Positions 52,660 through 62,251 of a stretch of DNA of 64,000 nt are shown here, piece by piece. Under the pieces are notes generated by a model, which saw nothing but the letters and a program-made list of their open reading frames with translations, was not told the DNA's origin and searched no databases. Position 1 is the stretch's first letter; the number at the start of each line of letters is the position of its first letter. The stretch is from Palleronia caenipelagi (GTDB lineage Bacteria > Pseudomonadota > Alphaproteobacteria > Rhodobacterales > Rhodobacteraceae). Position numbers and translations under genes: made by a program. The DNA is taken from contig NZ_VFSV01000001.1 in the NCBI RefSeq assembly GCF_007004065.1, positions 62,001 to 126,000 on the forward strand, in the 5' to 3' direction.

Positions 52660-54270
52660 ATGACAGCCCAGAGCAGCAGCCCGTTCGATTTATTTGTGAT
52701 CGGTGGCGGGATCAACGGAACCGGGATTGCCCGGGATGCGCAGGGTCGGGGGCTGAAGGTCTGTCTGGCGGAGATGGGGGATCTGGGCGAGGCGACCTCG
52801 TCCAAATCGACGAAGCTGTTCCATGGGGGGCTTCGTTATCTGGAGTTCTTCGAGTTCGATCTGGTGAAGAAGGCCCTGATCGAGCGGGAGGTGCTCTTGG
52901 AGGCGATGCCGCATATCTCCTGGCCCATGCGTTTTGTGCTGCCCTACAGTCCGGACATGCGGTTCGAGGGGGATACTCCCACCTCGCGGCTTTTGAGCAC
53001 CGTGATGCCCTGGATGAAGGGGCGGCGGCCTGCCTGGCTGATCCGGCTGGGCCTGTTCCTTTACGACCACATGGGCGGGCGAAAGTATCTGCCCGGGACG
53101 AAGACGCTGGATCTGGCGTCCGCGCCGGAGGGCAAGCCCCTGCGGTCTAGATTCGCCAAGGCCTTTGAATATTCCGATTGCTGGGTGGAAGATTCGCGGC
53201 TGGTCGTGCTGAACGCCCGGGATGCGGAGCAGCGGGGGGCACGGATCATGGTGCGCTCGAAGGTTGTTTCTGCAGAGCGGCAGAGGGGCCTTTGGTCCAT
53301 CACCGTTGAAGATGTGGCGACAGGCCAGCGCGAAACGGTAGAGGCGCGCGGACTGGTGAATGCGGGCGGTCCCTGGGTCGAGAATGTGGTGCGCAACACT
53401 GTGCGGATGAACACCTCCGAGGGCGTGCGTCTCGTGCGCGGCAGCCACATCGTAGTGCCGAAGCTCTACGACCACGACAAGGCGTATTTCTTCCAGGGCG
53501 AGGATGGGCGGATCATCTTTGCGATCCCCTATGAGACGGATTTTACCCTGATCGGAACGACCGACAAAGATCATGGCAACGACCCTTCGGTGCCAGCGGA
53601 ATGCACGCCGGAAGAGGCTCAGTATCTGTGCGATTTCGCGGCGAAGTATTTCGAGCAGGCTGTCACGCCCGAGGACATCGTCTGGACCTATTCCGGAGTG
53701 CGCCCGCTTTATGACGATGGTGCGAAATCGGCCACGGCGGCGACGCGGGACTACGTTCTGAGCGTCGACGCGGGGCCCCAGACTGACGGGCCGGTGGGGA
53801 TGGAGCCGCCTCTGCTGAATGTCTTTGGTGGCAAGATCACCACCTATCGCAAGCTCGCCGAGCAGGCTTTGGTGAAGCTGAAGCCCTATTTCCCCCAGAT
53901 GGGCGAGAAATGGACGGCGGGTGTCGCGCTGCCGGGGGGCGATTTCCCGGTGGACGGGGTGCCTGCGCTGGTGGCTGAGTTGCAGGGCGCCTGCCCGTTC
54001 CTCGAGCCCGCTCACGCGGCCCGGTTGGTCCGGGCATATGGCACCGAGGCGCGACAGATCTGCGAGGGGGCGGACAGCTACGCTGTGCTGGGCCGCGATT
54101 TCGGCGGCACGCTCACCGAGGCCGAGGTCCGCTGGCTCATCGACCACGAATATGCCCGGAGTGCCGACGACGTGGTCTGGCGCCGGACCAAGCTCGGTCT
54201 GCGGATGAGCGCTGAGGAGATCGGGGCTGTGGACGAATGGATGCAGGCGGTCCTTGCCGAGGCAGCCTGA
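52660..54270 (+). CDS. glpD: Aerobic glycerol-3-phosphate dehydrogenase
   Basis: Membrane-associated flavoenzyme that oxidises glycerol 3-phosphate to dihydroxyacetone phosphate and passes electrons to quinone. The 536-residue protein has the FAD loop VIGGGINGTGIARDAQGRGL, TSSKSTKLFHGGLRYLE, and the C-terminal GlpD helical domain with GGKITTYRKLAEQAL. E. coli GlpD is 501 residues, so length is normal. No glycerol kinase or facilitator gene is nearby. A 225-bp upstream gap holds repeat copy C and probably its promoter. Confidence 0.95.
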   Translation: MTAQSSSPFDLFVIGGGINGTGIARDAQGRGLKVCLAEMGDLGEATSSKSTKLFHGGLRYLEFFEFDLVKKALIEREVLLEAMPHISWPMRFVLPYSPDMRFEGDTPTSRLLSTVMPWMKGRRPAWLIRLGLFLYDHMGGRKYLPGTKTLDLASAPEGKPLRSRFAKAFEYSDCWVEDSRLVVLNARDAEQRGARIMVRSKVVSAERQRGLWSITVEDVATGQRETVEARGLVNAGGPWVENVVRNTVRMNTSEGVRLVRGSHIVVPKLYDHDKAYFFQGEDGRIIFAIPYETDFTLIGTTDKDHGNDPSVPAECTPEEAQYLCDFAAKYFEQAVTPEDIVWTYSGVRPLYDDGAKSATAATRDYVLSVDAGPQTDGPVGMEPPLLNVFGGKITTYRKLAEQALVKLKPYFPQMGEKWTAGVALPGGDFPVDGVPALVAELQGACPFLEPAHAARLVRAYGTEARQICEGADSYAVLGRDFGGTLTEAEVRWLIDHEYARSADDVVWRRTKLGLRMSAEEIGAVDEWMQAVLAEAA

Positions 54271-54386
54271 TGCGCTCACCTGGCTAAATTTCTTAGTGTG
54301 ACTGCTCTGGCCGGTATGGCTGGCGCAGGGCATCCCGGCGCGATAGCCTTCTGAGAGAAAAAGTGGCTTTTGCGGGGGAACGTGAG

Positions 54387-55358
54387 ATGGCAGCCGATCT
54401 GAGATGGGGAATCGTTGGGGCGTCGGATTTCGCACGCCGAACCATGGCCCCGGCGCTGCATATGGCGGCCGGCGCGCATGTGGTGGCATTGGCCACCCGG
54501 GACGCCTCCAAGGCCGCGCCGTTTTCGGCCTACCTGCCGGGACTGCGCGTCGAGTCCGACTATGAGGCGCTGCTGACAGCGGACGATATTGACGCCCTCT
54601 ATGTGCCTTTGCCGAACCATCTCCACGTGGAGTGGGTGCTCAAGGCCCTACAGGCGGGCAAACACGTTCTTTGCGAAAAGCCCATCGCCATGGCCGCCTC
54701 TGAGTTCGATGTGATGATCGCGGCCCGGGACAGCAGCGGGAAACTGGCCGCCGAGGCATACATGATCGTCCATCACCCGCAGTGGCAGCGCGCCAGAGAT
54801 CTGCTGGCATCGGGCGCCATCGGGACCTTGCGCCACGTGGAGGCGGTGTTCAGTTACAACAATCCCGACCCTGAAAATGTCCGCAACAAGCCCACTATGG
54901 GTGGCGGCGGGTTGCGCGATATCGGGGTCTACACCTTCGGCTCCACCCGCTTTGCCACAGGGCAGGAGCCGTTGGACCTGCACGCGACGCTGGAGCGGGA
55001 ACATGATTTTGATACCTTTGCCGAGGTGACGGCGCGCTTTGACGGGTTTACCTTCCACTCGGTGGTCTCGACCCGGCTCTGGGACCGGCAAGAGGTCGTG
55101 TTTCACGGCGACAGCGGGGTGATGGCCCTGACCGCGCCGTTTAACGCGGGGCGCTACGATCAGGCGGAGCTGGTTCTGGAGACGGCGCGCAACACGCGGA
55201 CGGTGGAGCGCTGGCCCGGGGTCAATCAGTATGTGTTGCAGGTCGAGGCGTTCTGCCGCTCTGCGCAGACGGGCGAACCTTATCCCTGGACGCTCGAGCA
55301 GGCGCGCGGCACGCAGGTCATGATCGACGACGCGCTGCGCTATCTGCCGGATCAGTGA
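54387..55358 (+). CDS. Gfo/Idh/MocA-family NAD(P)-dependent oxidoreductase
   Basis: A 323-residue oxidoreductase. The N-terminal Rossmann fold (GIVGASDFARRTMAPALH, then ALYVPLPNHLHVEWVLKALQAGKHVLCEKPIA with the EKP loop) is followed by an alpha/beta substrate domain with GGGGLRDIGVYTFGSTRFATG, whose conserved Asp and neighbours sit at the sugar site. Likely acts on a sugar or cyclitol; which one is unknown. ATG 54387 is close after GCGGGGGAA; a GTG 24 bases upstream is in frame. It ends three bases from the convergent PLD gene. Confidence 0.85.
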   Translation: MAADLRWGIVGASDFARRTMAPALHMAAGAHVVALATRDASKAAPFSAYLPGLRVESDYEALLTADDIDALYVPLPNHLHVEWVLKALQAGKHVLCEKPIAMAASEFDVMIAARDSSGKLAAEAYMIVHHPQWQRARDLLASGAIGTLRHVEAVFSYNNPDPENVRNKPTMGGGGLRDIGVYTFGSTRFATGQEPLDLHATLEREHDFDTFAEVTARFDGFTFHSVVSTRLWDRQEVVFHGDSGVMALTAPFNAGRYDQAELVLETARNTRTVERWPGVNQYVLQVEAFCRSAQTGEPYPWTLEQARGTQVMIDDALRYLPDQ

Positions 55359-55361
55359 GGG

Positions 55362-56906
55362 TCAGAGCAACCACTCGATGGGGAGAATGCCCAGAACGAC
55401 GAGGGTGATCTGCTTGACCCAGCTCGTGCCGGGCTCTTCCTGATAGATCTCCGGCAGCTCCTGACCCTCGATCGGCTCGCGCCAGAACATCTTTTCGCGC
55501 GGCGTCAGTCCCGGCTGATAGCTGACAAAGGGCAGGGGACCTTCGAAGATATCGCGCAGTTGCTGCGCCATGGTCGGGCTGTTGATCAGGAACCCCATCT
55601 CGCAATTCAGTCGCACCGAGCGCGGATCGAAGTTGAACGACCCGATGAAGATCCGATCCTCGTCGATGGCAAAGGTTTTGGCGTGGAGGGCCGCGCCTGA
55701 CAGACCGAACGGGTGCGGGTTGAAATCCGCCTCAAGCATCTGGCCCCGCAGTTTCAGCTCATAGAGATGGACTCCGGAGGACAGCAAATCGCGGCGGTAC
55801 TTCGTGTAGCCTGAATGGACCACCAGATGATCCGTGGTGTTCAGCGCGTTTGTCAGGATGCTCACCTCGCGCCCATCCTCGGCGAGGCTGGAGAACAGTT
55901 CAGTCCCCTTTTTCCCGGGGACGAAATAGGCGGAGACCACGTCAAGGGACCGTTCCGCGCCCCGGAGAATCTCGGTCATCCCCGAAATCATCAGCTGCTC
56001 GTCGGTGGCTTTGCCGAGGCCCTTGACCGGATCGTCGGCCAGCAACCTGACTTCGGTCCATTCCATGGTGGCCCGCCCATCGAGAAAGGCCGCGAGACTG
56101 CTGCGGGAGGTGTTGATGACGGGTTGCACGTCCTCGTCCGCGCGGGCGGTGTCGGCGGCTGTACGGAACGCCTCCATATCGCCGTCACCGGAGATGATGC
56201 TTTCGACCTCAAAGACCGAGCGCGCATTCCAGTAGCTGTCAAAGCTGTTCAGCGTATCACCCACAATGGGACCGGCGGCGAGGACATCCATATCAATGAA
56301 GAAGTTGTTTTGCCCAATCTGGAAATACTCGTTTCCGATGTTGCGCCCCCCGATCACGGTGGTGATGCCATCCACGGTGAAGGACTTGTTGTGCATCCGG
56401 CGGTTCATCCGCAGCCCGTCGATCAGATACCCCAGCCCCTTGGGACTGCGGATCGTGGCGGGGTTGAAGAGCCGGATTTCGAAATTTTCATGGGCGTTCA
56501 GTGCAGCGAGATAGGCGTCCATTCCCGGCACGCCGTTATCATCAAGCAGGAGCCGGACGCGCACCCCACGCTCTGCGGCGCGCCAGAGCGAGTCGAGCAG
56601 CAGCATCCCCGAGGTATCGTCGTGCCAGATGTAATACTGCGCATCGATGGAGACCTCGGCGGCTTCGGCCAGCGCCAGCCGCGTCGCCAGCGCATCGCCT
56701 CCGTTCAGGAGGGGGATGATGCCCGATTTCCCGGGATGCTCCGCCGAGACGCTATTGACCCGCTGGGCCAATGCGGTGTCCGCACTGGTGGTGAGTGCCG
56801 TGCTTTCGGGACGGTCCGACAGATCGGGCAGGGGGAACAGCACACGCAGGACGACGACAGCAGCCGCGATCGCAGCCAGAAAAAGGAGGAGAAGCTTCAA
56901 GATCAT
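55362..56906 (-). CDS. Phospholipase D-family protein (cardiolipin synthase-like)
   Basis: A 514-residue membrane-anchored PLD protein. An N-terminal helix (MILKLLLLFLAAIAAAVVVLRVL) precedes two HKD half-sites: HNKSFTVDGITTVIGGRN (about 172-189) and HAKTFAIDEDRIFIGSFNFD (about 406-425). Each supplies one His/Lys pair, which together form one active site. The C-terminal WVKQITLVVLGILPIEWLL is a second hydrophobic segment. Phosphatidyltransferase or phospholipase activity toward membrane lipids is expected. ATG 56906 is close to the helix; ribosome site is weak. Confidence 0.85.
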   Translation of the reverse strand: MILKLLLLFLAAIAAAVVVLRVLFPLPDLSDRPESTALTTSADTALAQRVNSVSAEHPGKSGIIPLLNGGDALATRLALAEAAEVSIDAQYYIWHDDTSGMLLLDSLWRAAERGVRVRLLLDDNGVPGMDAYLAALNAHENFEIRLFNPATIRSPKGLGYLIDGLRMNRRMHNKSFTVDGITTVIGGRNIGNEYFQIGQNNFFIDMDVLAAGPIVGDTLNSFDSYWNARSVFEVESIISGDGDMEAFRTAADTARADEDVQPVINTSRSSLAAFLDGRATMEWTEVRLLADDPVKGLGKATDEQLMISGMTEILRGAERSLDVVSAYFVPGKKGTELFSSLAEDGREVSILTNALNTTDHLVVHSGYTKYRRDLLSSGVHLYELKLRGQMLEADFNPHPFGLSGAALHAKTFAIDEDRIFIGSFNFDPRSVRLNCEMGFLINSPTMAQQLRDIFEGPLPFVSYQPGLTPREKMFWREPIEGQELPEIYQEEPGTSWVKQITLVVLGILPIEWLL

Positions 56907-56990
56907 ACTCTTATGGTCAGCGTGGGCCGGTTGGGGGCGGTCTGGGTCCAACGGGTGGGTCCCGATCTGGTTCCACCCTGACCGAAGGGA

Positions 56991-57016
56991 AAGCGCCCGG
57001 CAGCTTGGCCGGGCGC
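56991..57016 (-). terminator. GC hairpin after pepF
   Basis: GCGCCCGG / CCGGGCGC stem with an 8-base loop, just beyond the pepF stop in the direction of transcription, followed by a weak T-rich tail (TTTCCCTT). Probable terminator. Confidence 0.5.
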
Positions 57017-57023
57017 GTCCGCG

Positions 57024-58844
57024 TCAGTCTTCGAGGGCTTCGAGTTCGTCGATCATGGCTTCGATCATCGACAGCCCCTTGTCCCAAAAGGCCGGGTCGG
57101 AGGCGTCGAGGCCAAACGGAGCCAGCAACTCCCTGTGGTGCTTCGAGCCGCCGGCTTTCAGCATGTCGAAGTATTTCTCCTGAAACTCTGGCGTCCCCGA
57201 TTCGTAGGCCGCGTAAAGCGCGTTCACCAGACCGTCGCCAAAGGCATAGGCGTAGACGTAGAACGGCGAGTGGACGAAATGGGGGATATAGGCCCAGAAG
57301 GTCTGGTAATCGTCCATGAAGTCGAACGCCGGTCCGAGGCTTTCGCCCTGCACGCTCATCCACAGCGCGCTGATCTCGTCAGGCGTCAGTTCTCCCTCCC
57401 GGCGGGCATCGTGAAGCTTGCACTCGAAATCGTAGAACGCGATCTGCCGGACCACCGTGTTGATCATGTCCTCGACCTTACCGGCAAGCAAAACCTTGCG
57501 CTGGGCGGGGGTTTCGGCCTCCGACAGGAGCTTGCGGAAGGTCAGCATCTCCCCGAACACGCTCGCGGTTTCGGCCAGCGTCAGCGGCGTGCTGGACAGC
57601 ATTTCGCCTTGGGCGGCGGCAAGGCGCTGATGGACCCCGTGACCCAGCTCATGGGCGAGGGTCATCACGTCGCGCGGCTTGCCCAGGTAGTTCAGCAGAA
57701 CATAGGGGTGCGCGTCAGTGACGGTGGGGTGCGCAAAGGCCCCGGGTGCCTTGCCCGGCGTCACGCCCGCATCGATCCAGCCCTTGTCAAAGAACGGCTC
57801 CGCCAGCTCTGCCAGTTGGGGCGAGAAGGTCGCATAGGCGGACAGCACAGTCTCCCGCGCCTCGGTCCAGCCGATCTTGCGGTCATCTTCCATGGGCAGC
57901 GGCGCGTTGCGGTCCCAGACCTGCATCCGGTCCAGCCCCAGCCATTTGCGCTTCAGCTCGTAATAGCGGTGGCTCAGACGCGGATAAGCGGCGACGACGG
58001 CATTGCGCAGCGCCTCCACCACCTCGGGTTCCACGTCGTTGGACAGATGGCGACCGGTCTGGGGCGAGGGCATCTTGCGCCAGCGATCCTCGACCTCCTT
58101 CTCCTTGGCCAGCGTGTTGTGTACGCGGGCAAAGGTTTTGACGTTGGCCGAAAGGGTCTCACCCAGCGCCCGCGCAGCCTTTTCACGAACCGAACGGTCC
58201 TGTTCGCTCAACAGGTTCAGGGTCGCCTCGATCCCCATCACCTCGCCATCGACCTCGAATTCAAGGCCGGAGATCGTCTCGTCGAACAGCTTGTTCCATG
58301 CCGACGCGCCAACGACGGACTGGTCGTGCAGAAACTTTTCCAGCTCATCCGACAGCTGGTAGGGCCGCATCTTCCGCAACTTGTCAAAGACCGGACGATA
58401 GCGCGCCAGATCGGCGTTCTGGTTAAACAGCCGGTCCAGATGCCCGTCTTCCAGCCGGTTCACTTCGAGCCCGAAGAACACCAGAGGAGCGGTGTGGGCG
58501 GTCAGCTTGTCCTGACAATCGGACAGGAACGCGGCGCGTTCCGCATCTGTGGTCACCTGATAATAGCGCAGCCCGGCATAGGACATGATCCGTCCGGCCA
58601 CCGCATCGATGCGCTCCTGACGCCGGATCGCGCCCAGCATTCCTTCGGCATCAAGCCGGGACAGATTGCCTTCGTATTCCTTCGCAAAAGCGGCGCATTC
58701 ACTCTCCAGCCACGTCAGATCAGCCTCGATCTCGGGCGCGTCAGGTGCCGGATAGAGGTCGGTCAAATCCCAGACCGGCAGGTCACCAAGCCCGGACCCG
58801 CCAGCGGCGGCCTCAACGGTGTCAAAAACGGCGGTGCGGTGCAT
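57024..58844 (-). CDS. pepF: Oligoendopeptidase F (M3 zinc metallopeptidase)
   Basis: A 606-residue cytoplasmic peptidase that trims short oligopeptides. HELGHGVHQ at about residue 396 gives the zinc-binding HExxH, with the downstream Glu in ETASVFGEM. Segments NYLGKPRDVMTLAHE and FYVYAYAFGDGLVNALYAAYESGTPEF are PepF hallmarks. ATG 58844 after AGGAGTTTTC is preferred over the frame to 58886. It reads away from the DNA ligase gene, with the B copy of the intergenic repeat between. Confidence 0.95.
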   Translation of the reverse strand: MHRTAVFDTVEAAAGGSGLGDLPVWDLTDLYPAPDAPEIEADLTWLESECAAFAKEYEGNLSRLDAEGMLGAIRRQERIDAVAGRIMSYAGLRYYQVTTDAERAAFLSDCQDKLTAHTAPLVFFGLEVNRLEDGHLDRLFNQNADLARYRPVFDKLRKMRPYQLSDELEKFLHDQSVVGASAWNKLFDETISGLEFEVDGEVMGIEATLNLLSEQDRSVREKAARALGETLSANVKTFARVHNTLAKEKEVEDRWRKMPSPQTGRHLSNDVEPEVVEALRNAVVAAYPRLSHRYYELKRKWLGLDRMQVWDRNAPLPMEDDRKIGWTEARETVLSAYATFSPQLAELAEPFFDKGWIDAGVTPGKAPGAFAHPTVTDAHPYVLLNYLGKPRDVMTLAHELGHGVHQRLAAAQGEMLSSTPLTLAETASVFGEMLTFRKLLSEAETPAQRKVLLAGKVEDMINTVVRQIAFYDFECKLHDARREGELTPDEISALWMSVQGESLGPAFDFMDDYQTFWAYIPHFVHSPFYVYAYAFGDGLVNALYAAYESGTPEFQEKYFDMLKAGGSKHHRELLAPFGLDASDPAFWDKGLSMIEAMIDELEALED

Positions 58845-58908
58845 GAAAACTCCTGTCATCGTTCCGCTTTCACATAAGCGCCGCATCCCGGCCCGCCAAG
58901 CCCGCCTG

Positions 58909-58970
58909 GCTTCATCTTTCCCGAAATACCCCGGGGGTCGGGCCGTCAGGCCCGTGGGGGCAGCGCCCCC
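58909..58970 (-). repeat. Dispersed intergenic repeat, copy B
   Basis: Directly follows the ligase stop on the minus strand: hairpin GGGGGC-GCT-GCCCCC, then CGGGCC-TGAC-GGCCCG, then core CCCCGGGGTATTTCGGGAAA and GATGAAG. The layout is almost identical to copy A at 11715-11774. Confidence 0.7.
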
Positions 58971-60563
58971 TCAGCCATATGCCGCAAGCATCGCCTTCAG
59001 ATCATCGAGCGTATTGGCCTCTGACACGGGCTTGTCGTGCCTCCACCGGGACATCCGAGGAAAGCGCAACGCGACGCCGGATTTATGCCGGGGGCTCTCC
59101 CGGATGCCTTCAAAGGCGATCTCGAACACATGCTCCGGCGTCACCGAGCGCACTGGGCCAAACCGTTCGACCGTATTGCGCCGAACCCAAGCGGTGATCT
59201 GCGCAAACTCACGGTCAGTGAGGCCGCTATAGGCCTTGGTAAACGGGACCAGCCGGCCGGCATCCCACACCGCAAAGGTGAAATCGGTAAACAGGTTAGC
59301 CCGCCGCCCGTGGCCCTGCTGAGCGTAGATCATCACCGCGTCGATGGTCAGCGGATCGACCTTCCACTTCCACCAGTCGCCCTTGCGCCGCCCGTCGCGA
59401 TAGGGGGCGTCACGCCGTTTCAGCATCACCCCTTCGGCCATCAGATCCCGGCTGCGGGCACGTTCCGACGCGAGAGTGTCCCACGTCTCGAAGGCGATCA
59501 GCGGCGAGACACGGAGTGGCGCGTCGTTGGGCAAGGTCTCCGCCAGAGCATCGAGCCGCGCCCTGCGCTCTTCATAGGGCCGCTCTCGCAGATCCTCTCC
59601 TTGCCATTCCAGCAGGTCGTAGGCGTAGAGCAGTGCAGGTGCTTCGGACAGCAGCTTCTTCGGCACTGTCTTGCGCCCGATTCGCTTTTGCAGCGCGTTG
59701 AAGGCCATGGGCGCGCCGTTCTCCCACGCGAGCACCTCACCATCGAGCACCGTCCCCTCCGGCACGACGCCAATAAGCCGCTGAAATTCGGGGAAGCGGT
59801 CGGTGATCAGCTCCTCTCCCCGCGACCAGAGGAAATGCTCCGCGCCGCGCAGGATGAGCTGCCCCCGAATGCCGTCCCACTTCCACTCCGCCGCCCAGTC
59901 GCCCGGATCCCCGAGGCTCTCGGGGCCGTCCTCCAGCTGATAGGCGAGGTAGAACGGGTAGGGGCGGAACAGGTCGCCCCGTGGGTCGGGCGCATGGATC
60001 AGCCCCTCCCAACTCGTCGCATCCGGCGTCCAGTCGCCCATCAGTCGGTGCGCCAGTTCCGGCTCCTCGATCCCGGTGGCGCGGGAGAGGGCGCGGGTGG
60101 TGAGCTTCTGGCTGACGCCCATGCGAAACCCGCCGGTGATGAGCTTGTTGAACACGAACCGCTCCCGCCCGCCGAGACCATCCCAAGCCTCAAAGATCGC
60201 CGCCCGTTTCGCAGCCTCATCTTCGCCCGCCAGCGCCCGGATGCGGGTGATCCACTCGGTCAGGCTGAACTCAAGGCTGCGGGCGGGTTCGGGCAGGACC
60301 AGCGCGATGGTCTCCGCCAGATCGCCGACGATAGGATAGCTCTCCTCGAACAGCCACAGCGGGATGCCCGCCCGCTCCGCTGCCCATTGGCGCAGGAGCG
60401 TCGTCGTCACCGCGCGCTTGGGCCGGCGACCGGACAGGAGTGCGATGGTCCAGAGCCGGTCGCTCTCGGGGGCCTCGCGGAAATACGTGGCCAGCGCATC
60501 GACCTTGGCGTTCGTCTTCGTCGTCTGGTCGAGCGCGGCAAACAGGGCGGCAAAGCGCTTCAT
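58971..60563 (-). CDS. ATP-dependent DNA ligase, repair-associated
   Basis: A 530-residue ligase. The adenylated Lys lies at about 228 in AAEWKWDGIRGQ (motif I), with VLDGEVLAW (motif III), EGVMLKRRDAPY (motif IV) and WWKWKVDPL (motif V). An N-terminal DNA-binding domain of about 200 residues precedes it, as in ligases linked to the partner exonuclease. Its start overlaps the exonuclease stop (ATGA), so the pair is one unit, known from the ligase-associated DNA damage response set. The Lhr-type helicase that often completes this set is not adjacent. Confidence 0.92.
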   Translation of the reverse strand: MKRFAALFAALDQTTKTNAKVDALATYFREAPESDRLWTIALLSGRRPKRAVTTTLLRQWAAERAGIPLWLFEESYPIVGDLAETIALVLPEPARSLEFSLTEWITRIRALAGEDEAAKRAAIFEAWDGLGGRERFVFNKLITGGFRMGVSQKLTTRALSRATGIEEPELAHRLMGDWTPDATSWEGLIHAPDPRGDLFRPYPFYLAYQLEDGPESLGDPGDWAAEWKWDGIRGQLILRGAEHFLWSRGEELITDRFPEFQRLIGVVPEGTVLDGEVLAWENGAPMAFNALQKRIGRKTVPKKLLSEAPALLYAYDLLEWQGEDLRERPYEERRARLDALAETLPNDAPLRVSPLIAFETWDTLASERARSRDLMAEGVMLKRRDAPYRDGRRKGDWWKWKVDPLTIDAVMIYAQQGHGRRANLFTDFTFAVWDAGRLVPFTKAYSGLTDREFAQITAWVRRNTVERFGPVRSVTPEHVFEIAFEGIRESPRHKSGVALRFPRMSRWRHDKPVSEANTLDDLKAMLAAYG

Positions 60564-61576
60564 TCCGTCTCCTCCGCGCCGCTCTCGGCCTCGTCGCCCT
60601 CATAGGCTGTTTCGACCACTGCCGCGTCATAGCCTTGCTCCGAAAGCCAGCGGCGGAAGATCGCGGTATATCCGTGGGTGACAAAGATCCGCTCCGCCCC
60701 GGTCTCCGCAATGGCGCTGTTCAGTCCGGCCCAGTCCGCGTGGTCCGACAGCACAAAACCCCGGTCGGCGGCCCGCCTGCGGCGCACGCCCCGGAGCGCC
60801 ATCCAGCCCGATGCGTGGGCGGTGGAGGCCGGCCCGAACCGCCGCGCCCATCGGCTGCCCAGCGCGGAGGGCGGCGCGACCACGAGTGCGCCGGGGTGGG
60901 CCTTCGGATCCAGATCCGGGGTCACGCGGATCGTGTCGGGCAGGGGCAGGCCCTGAGCGCGCAGGACCTCGTTTGTCGCCTCGACAGCGCCGTGGGTCAG
61001 GATCGGACCGATGGACGGGTCGAGCGCGGCCAGCAGGCGCTGCGCTTTGCCGAGCGAGTAAGCGCCGAGGAGGCTGGCCTTGCCCTCCCGCGCGTTTGCC
61101 GCCCACCAGTCGTTAATCTCCGCCGCGACCTGAGCTTGCGGCTGCCAACGGAACACCGGCAGGCCGAAGGTGCATTCGGAGATGAAGGCGTGACAGCGCA
61201 CCGGCTCGAAGGGCTCGCAGAGACCATCGGGCTCGACTTTGTAGTCACCCGAGACGACCCAGACCTCGCCGCCGACCTCGACCCGGATTTGCGCTGAGCC
61301 CGGCACATGGCCCGCCGGATGGAACGACACCCGCGCGCCGCCCAGATCGAGGGTCTTGCCATAGCGCACCGTGTCGAGCGTGATATCCCCCAACCTGTGG
61401 CGCATCACTGGCGCGGCGGCCTCGGTGGCGAGATAGCGGCCCATGCCGGGACGCGCGTGGTCGGCGTGGCCATGGGTGATCAGCGCGCGGTCCACAGGCC
61501 GCCACGGGTCGATAAAGACATCGGCGGCAGGGCAGTAGATGCCGCGGTCGGTGAAGGTCAGAACGGGTTCGGTCAT
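60560..61576 (-). CDS. Ligase-associated DNA damage response exonuclease (metallo-beta-lactamase fold)
   Basis: A 338-residue nuclease. HGHADHARPG provides the metal-binding HxHxDH motif, with HPAGHVPGSAQ, VSGDYK, HAFISECTFGLP and SDHADWAGLN as later beta-lactamase/beta-CASP strands. Related proteins degrade DNA ends or process RNA-like substrates and are always coupled to an ATP-dependent ligase. ATG 61576 follows GGGAGCATCC. It starts the two-gene transcript with the ligase; a TetR gene lies upstream in the same direction. Confidence 0.92.
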   Translation of the reverse strand: MTEPVLTFTDRGIYCPAADVFIDPWRPVDRALITHGHADHARPGMGRYLATEAAAPVMRHRLGDITLDTVRYGKTLDLGGARVSFHPAGHVPGSAQIRVEVGGEVWVVSGDYKVEPDGLCEPFEPVRCHAFISECTFGLPVFRWQPQAQVAAEINDWWAANAREGKASLLGAYSLGKAQRLLAALDPSIGPILTHGAVEATNEVLRAQGLPLPDTIRVTPDLDPKAHPGALVVAPPSALGSRWARRFGPASTAHASGWMALRGVRRRRAADRGFVLSDHADWAGLNSAIAETGAERIFVTHGYTAIFRRWLSEQGYDAAVVETAYEGDEAESGAEETE

Positions 61577-61633
61577 CGGATGCTCCCGGAGACGAAGGCT
61601 AGCGCGCCGCGTGTCGGCGTCCAGCACCTGCGT

Positions 61634-62251
61634 TCAGGCATCCGGTGGCAGGAGGCCCAGACCGCGCAGATAGATGCCGATGCTGCTCTCCAGAAGATCT
61701 TCGGGCGGGAAGGGGACCTTGGTGCCGGGGGAGTTCCGCGCGAACAGTTCCACCACCCCGTGGCACATGGCCCAGATATGGGAGGACACCATGGTGGGCG
61801 GCGGGCGCTTGGCCTCGGGGATGTGCTGGGACAGCGCCTCGGCGGCGGTCTCCAGCACCCCGTTGGCGCGGGAGGCCACGGCGTAGAGCTCGGGCGAGCG
61901 CGCCACGGAGATGCCGGACTCGAACATCGCCACGTAATGGCCTGGATGGGTGCGGGCAAAATCGAGATAGGCGCGCCCCGTAGCGGCAAAGGCGCGCAGG
62001 GCGGAGGGCTGGCCGCTCTCATAAGCGCGGGTCATCTCGTTGCCGAAGATCTCGTAGCCTTGCCGCGCGCATTCAGCGATCAGCGCCTCGCGACCGTCGA
62101 AATGACGGTAGACGGCAGCAGGGGTGACGCCCGCGCGTTTGGCCGCCTCGGAGAGGGTAAAGCCCGTGGGACCTTTCTCCTCGATCAGCGTCAATGTCGC
62201 CGTGATCAGTGCCTGCCGGAGATTGCCGTGGTGATAGCCGCGTTTAGCCAT
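61634..62251 (-). CDS. TetR-family transcriptional regulator
   Basis: A 205-residue repressor with the N-terminal [60 protein letters not shown]. The C-terminal ligand domain ([30 protein letters not shown]) belongs to the TetR_C_33-like group. It overlaps ppk2 by eight bases, which couples it to polyphosphate metabolism. The frame extends to 62332 but only by reading through ppk2, so ATG 62251 is chosen. Targets and effector are unknown. Confidence 0.88.
   Translation of the reverse strand: MAKRGYHHGNLRQALITATLTLIEEKGPTGFTLSEAAKRAGVTPAAVYRHFDGREALIAECARQGYEIFGNEMTRAYESGQPSALRAFAATGRAYLDFARTHPGHYVAMFESGISVARSPELYAVASRANGVLETAAEALSQHIPEAKRPPPTMVSSHIWAMCHGVVELFARNSPGTKVPFPPEDLLESSIGIYLRGLGLLPPDA

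Noticed and set aside
54271-54386. Terminator between glpD and the oxidoreductase gene
   Set aside because: Only very short, weak pairings (AGCC/GGCT) are present, not enough to support a terminator call.
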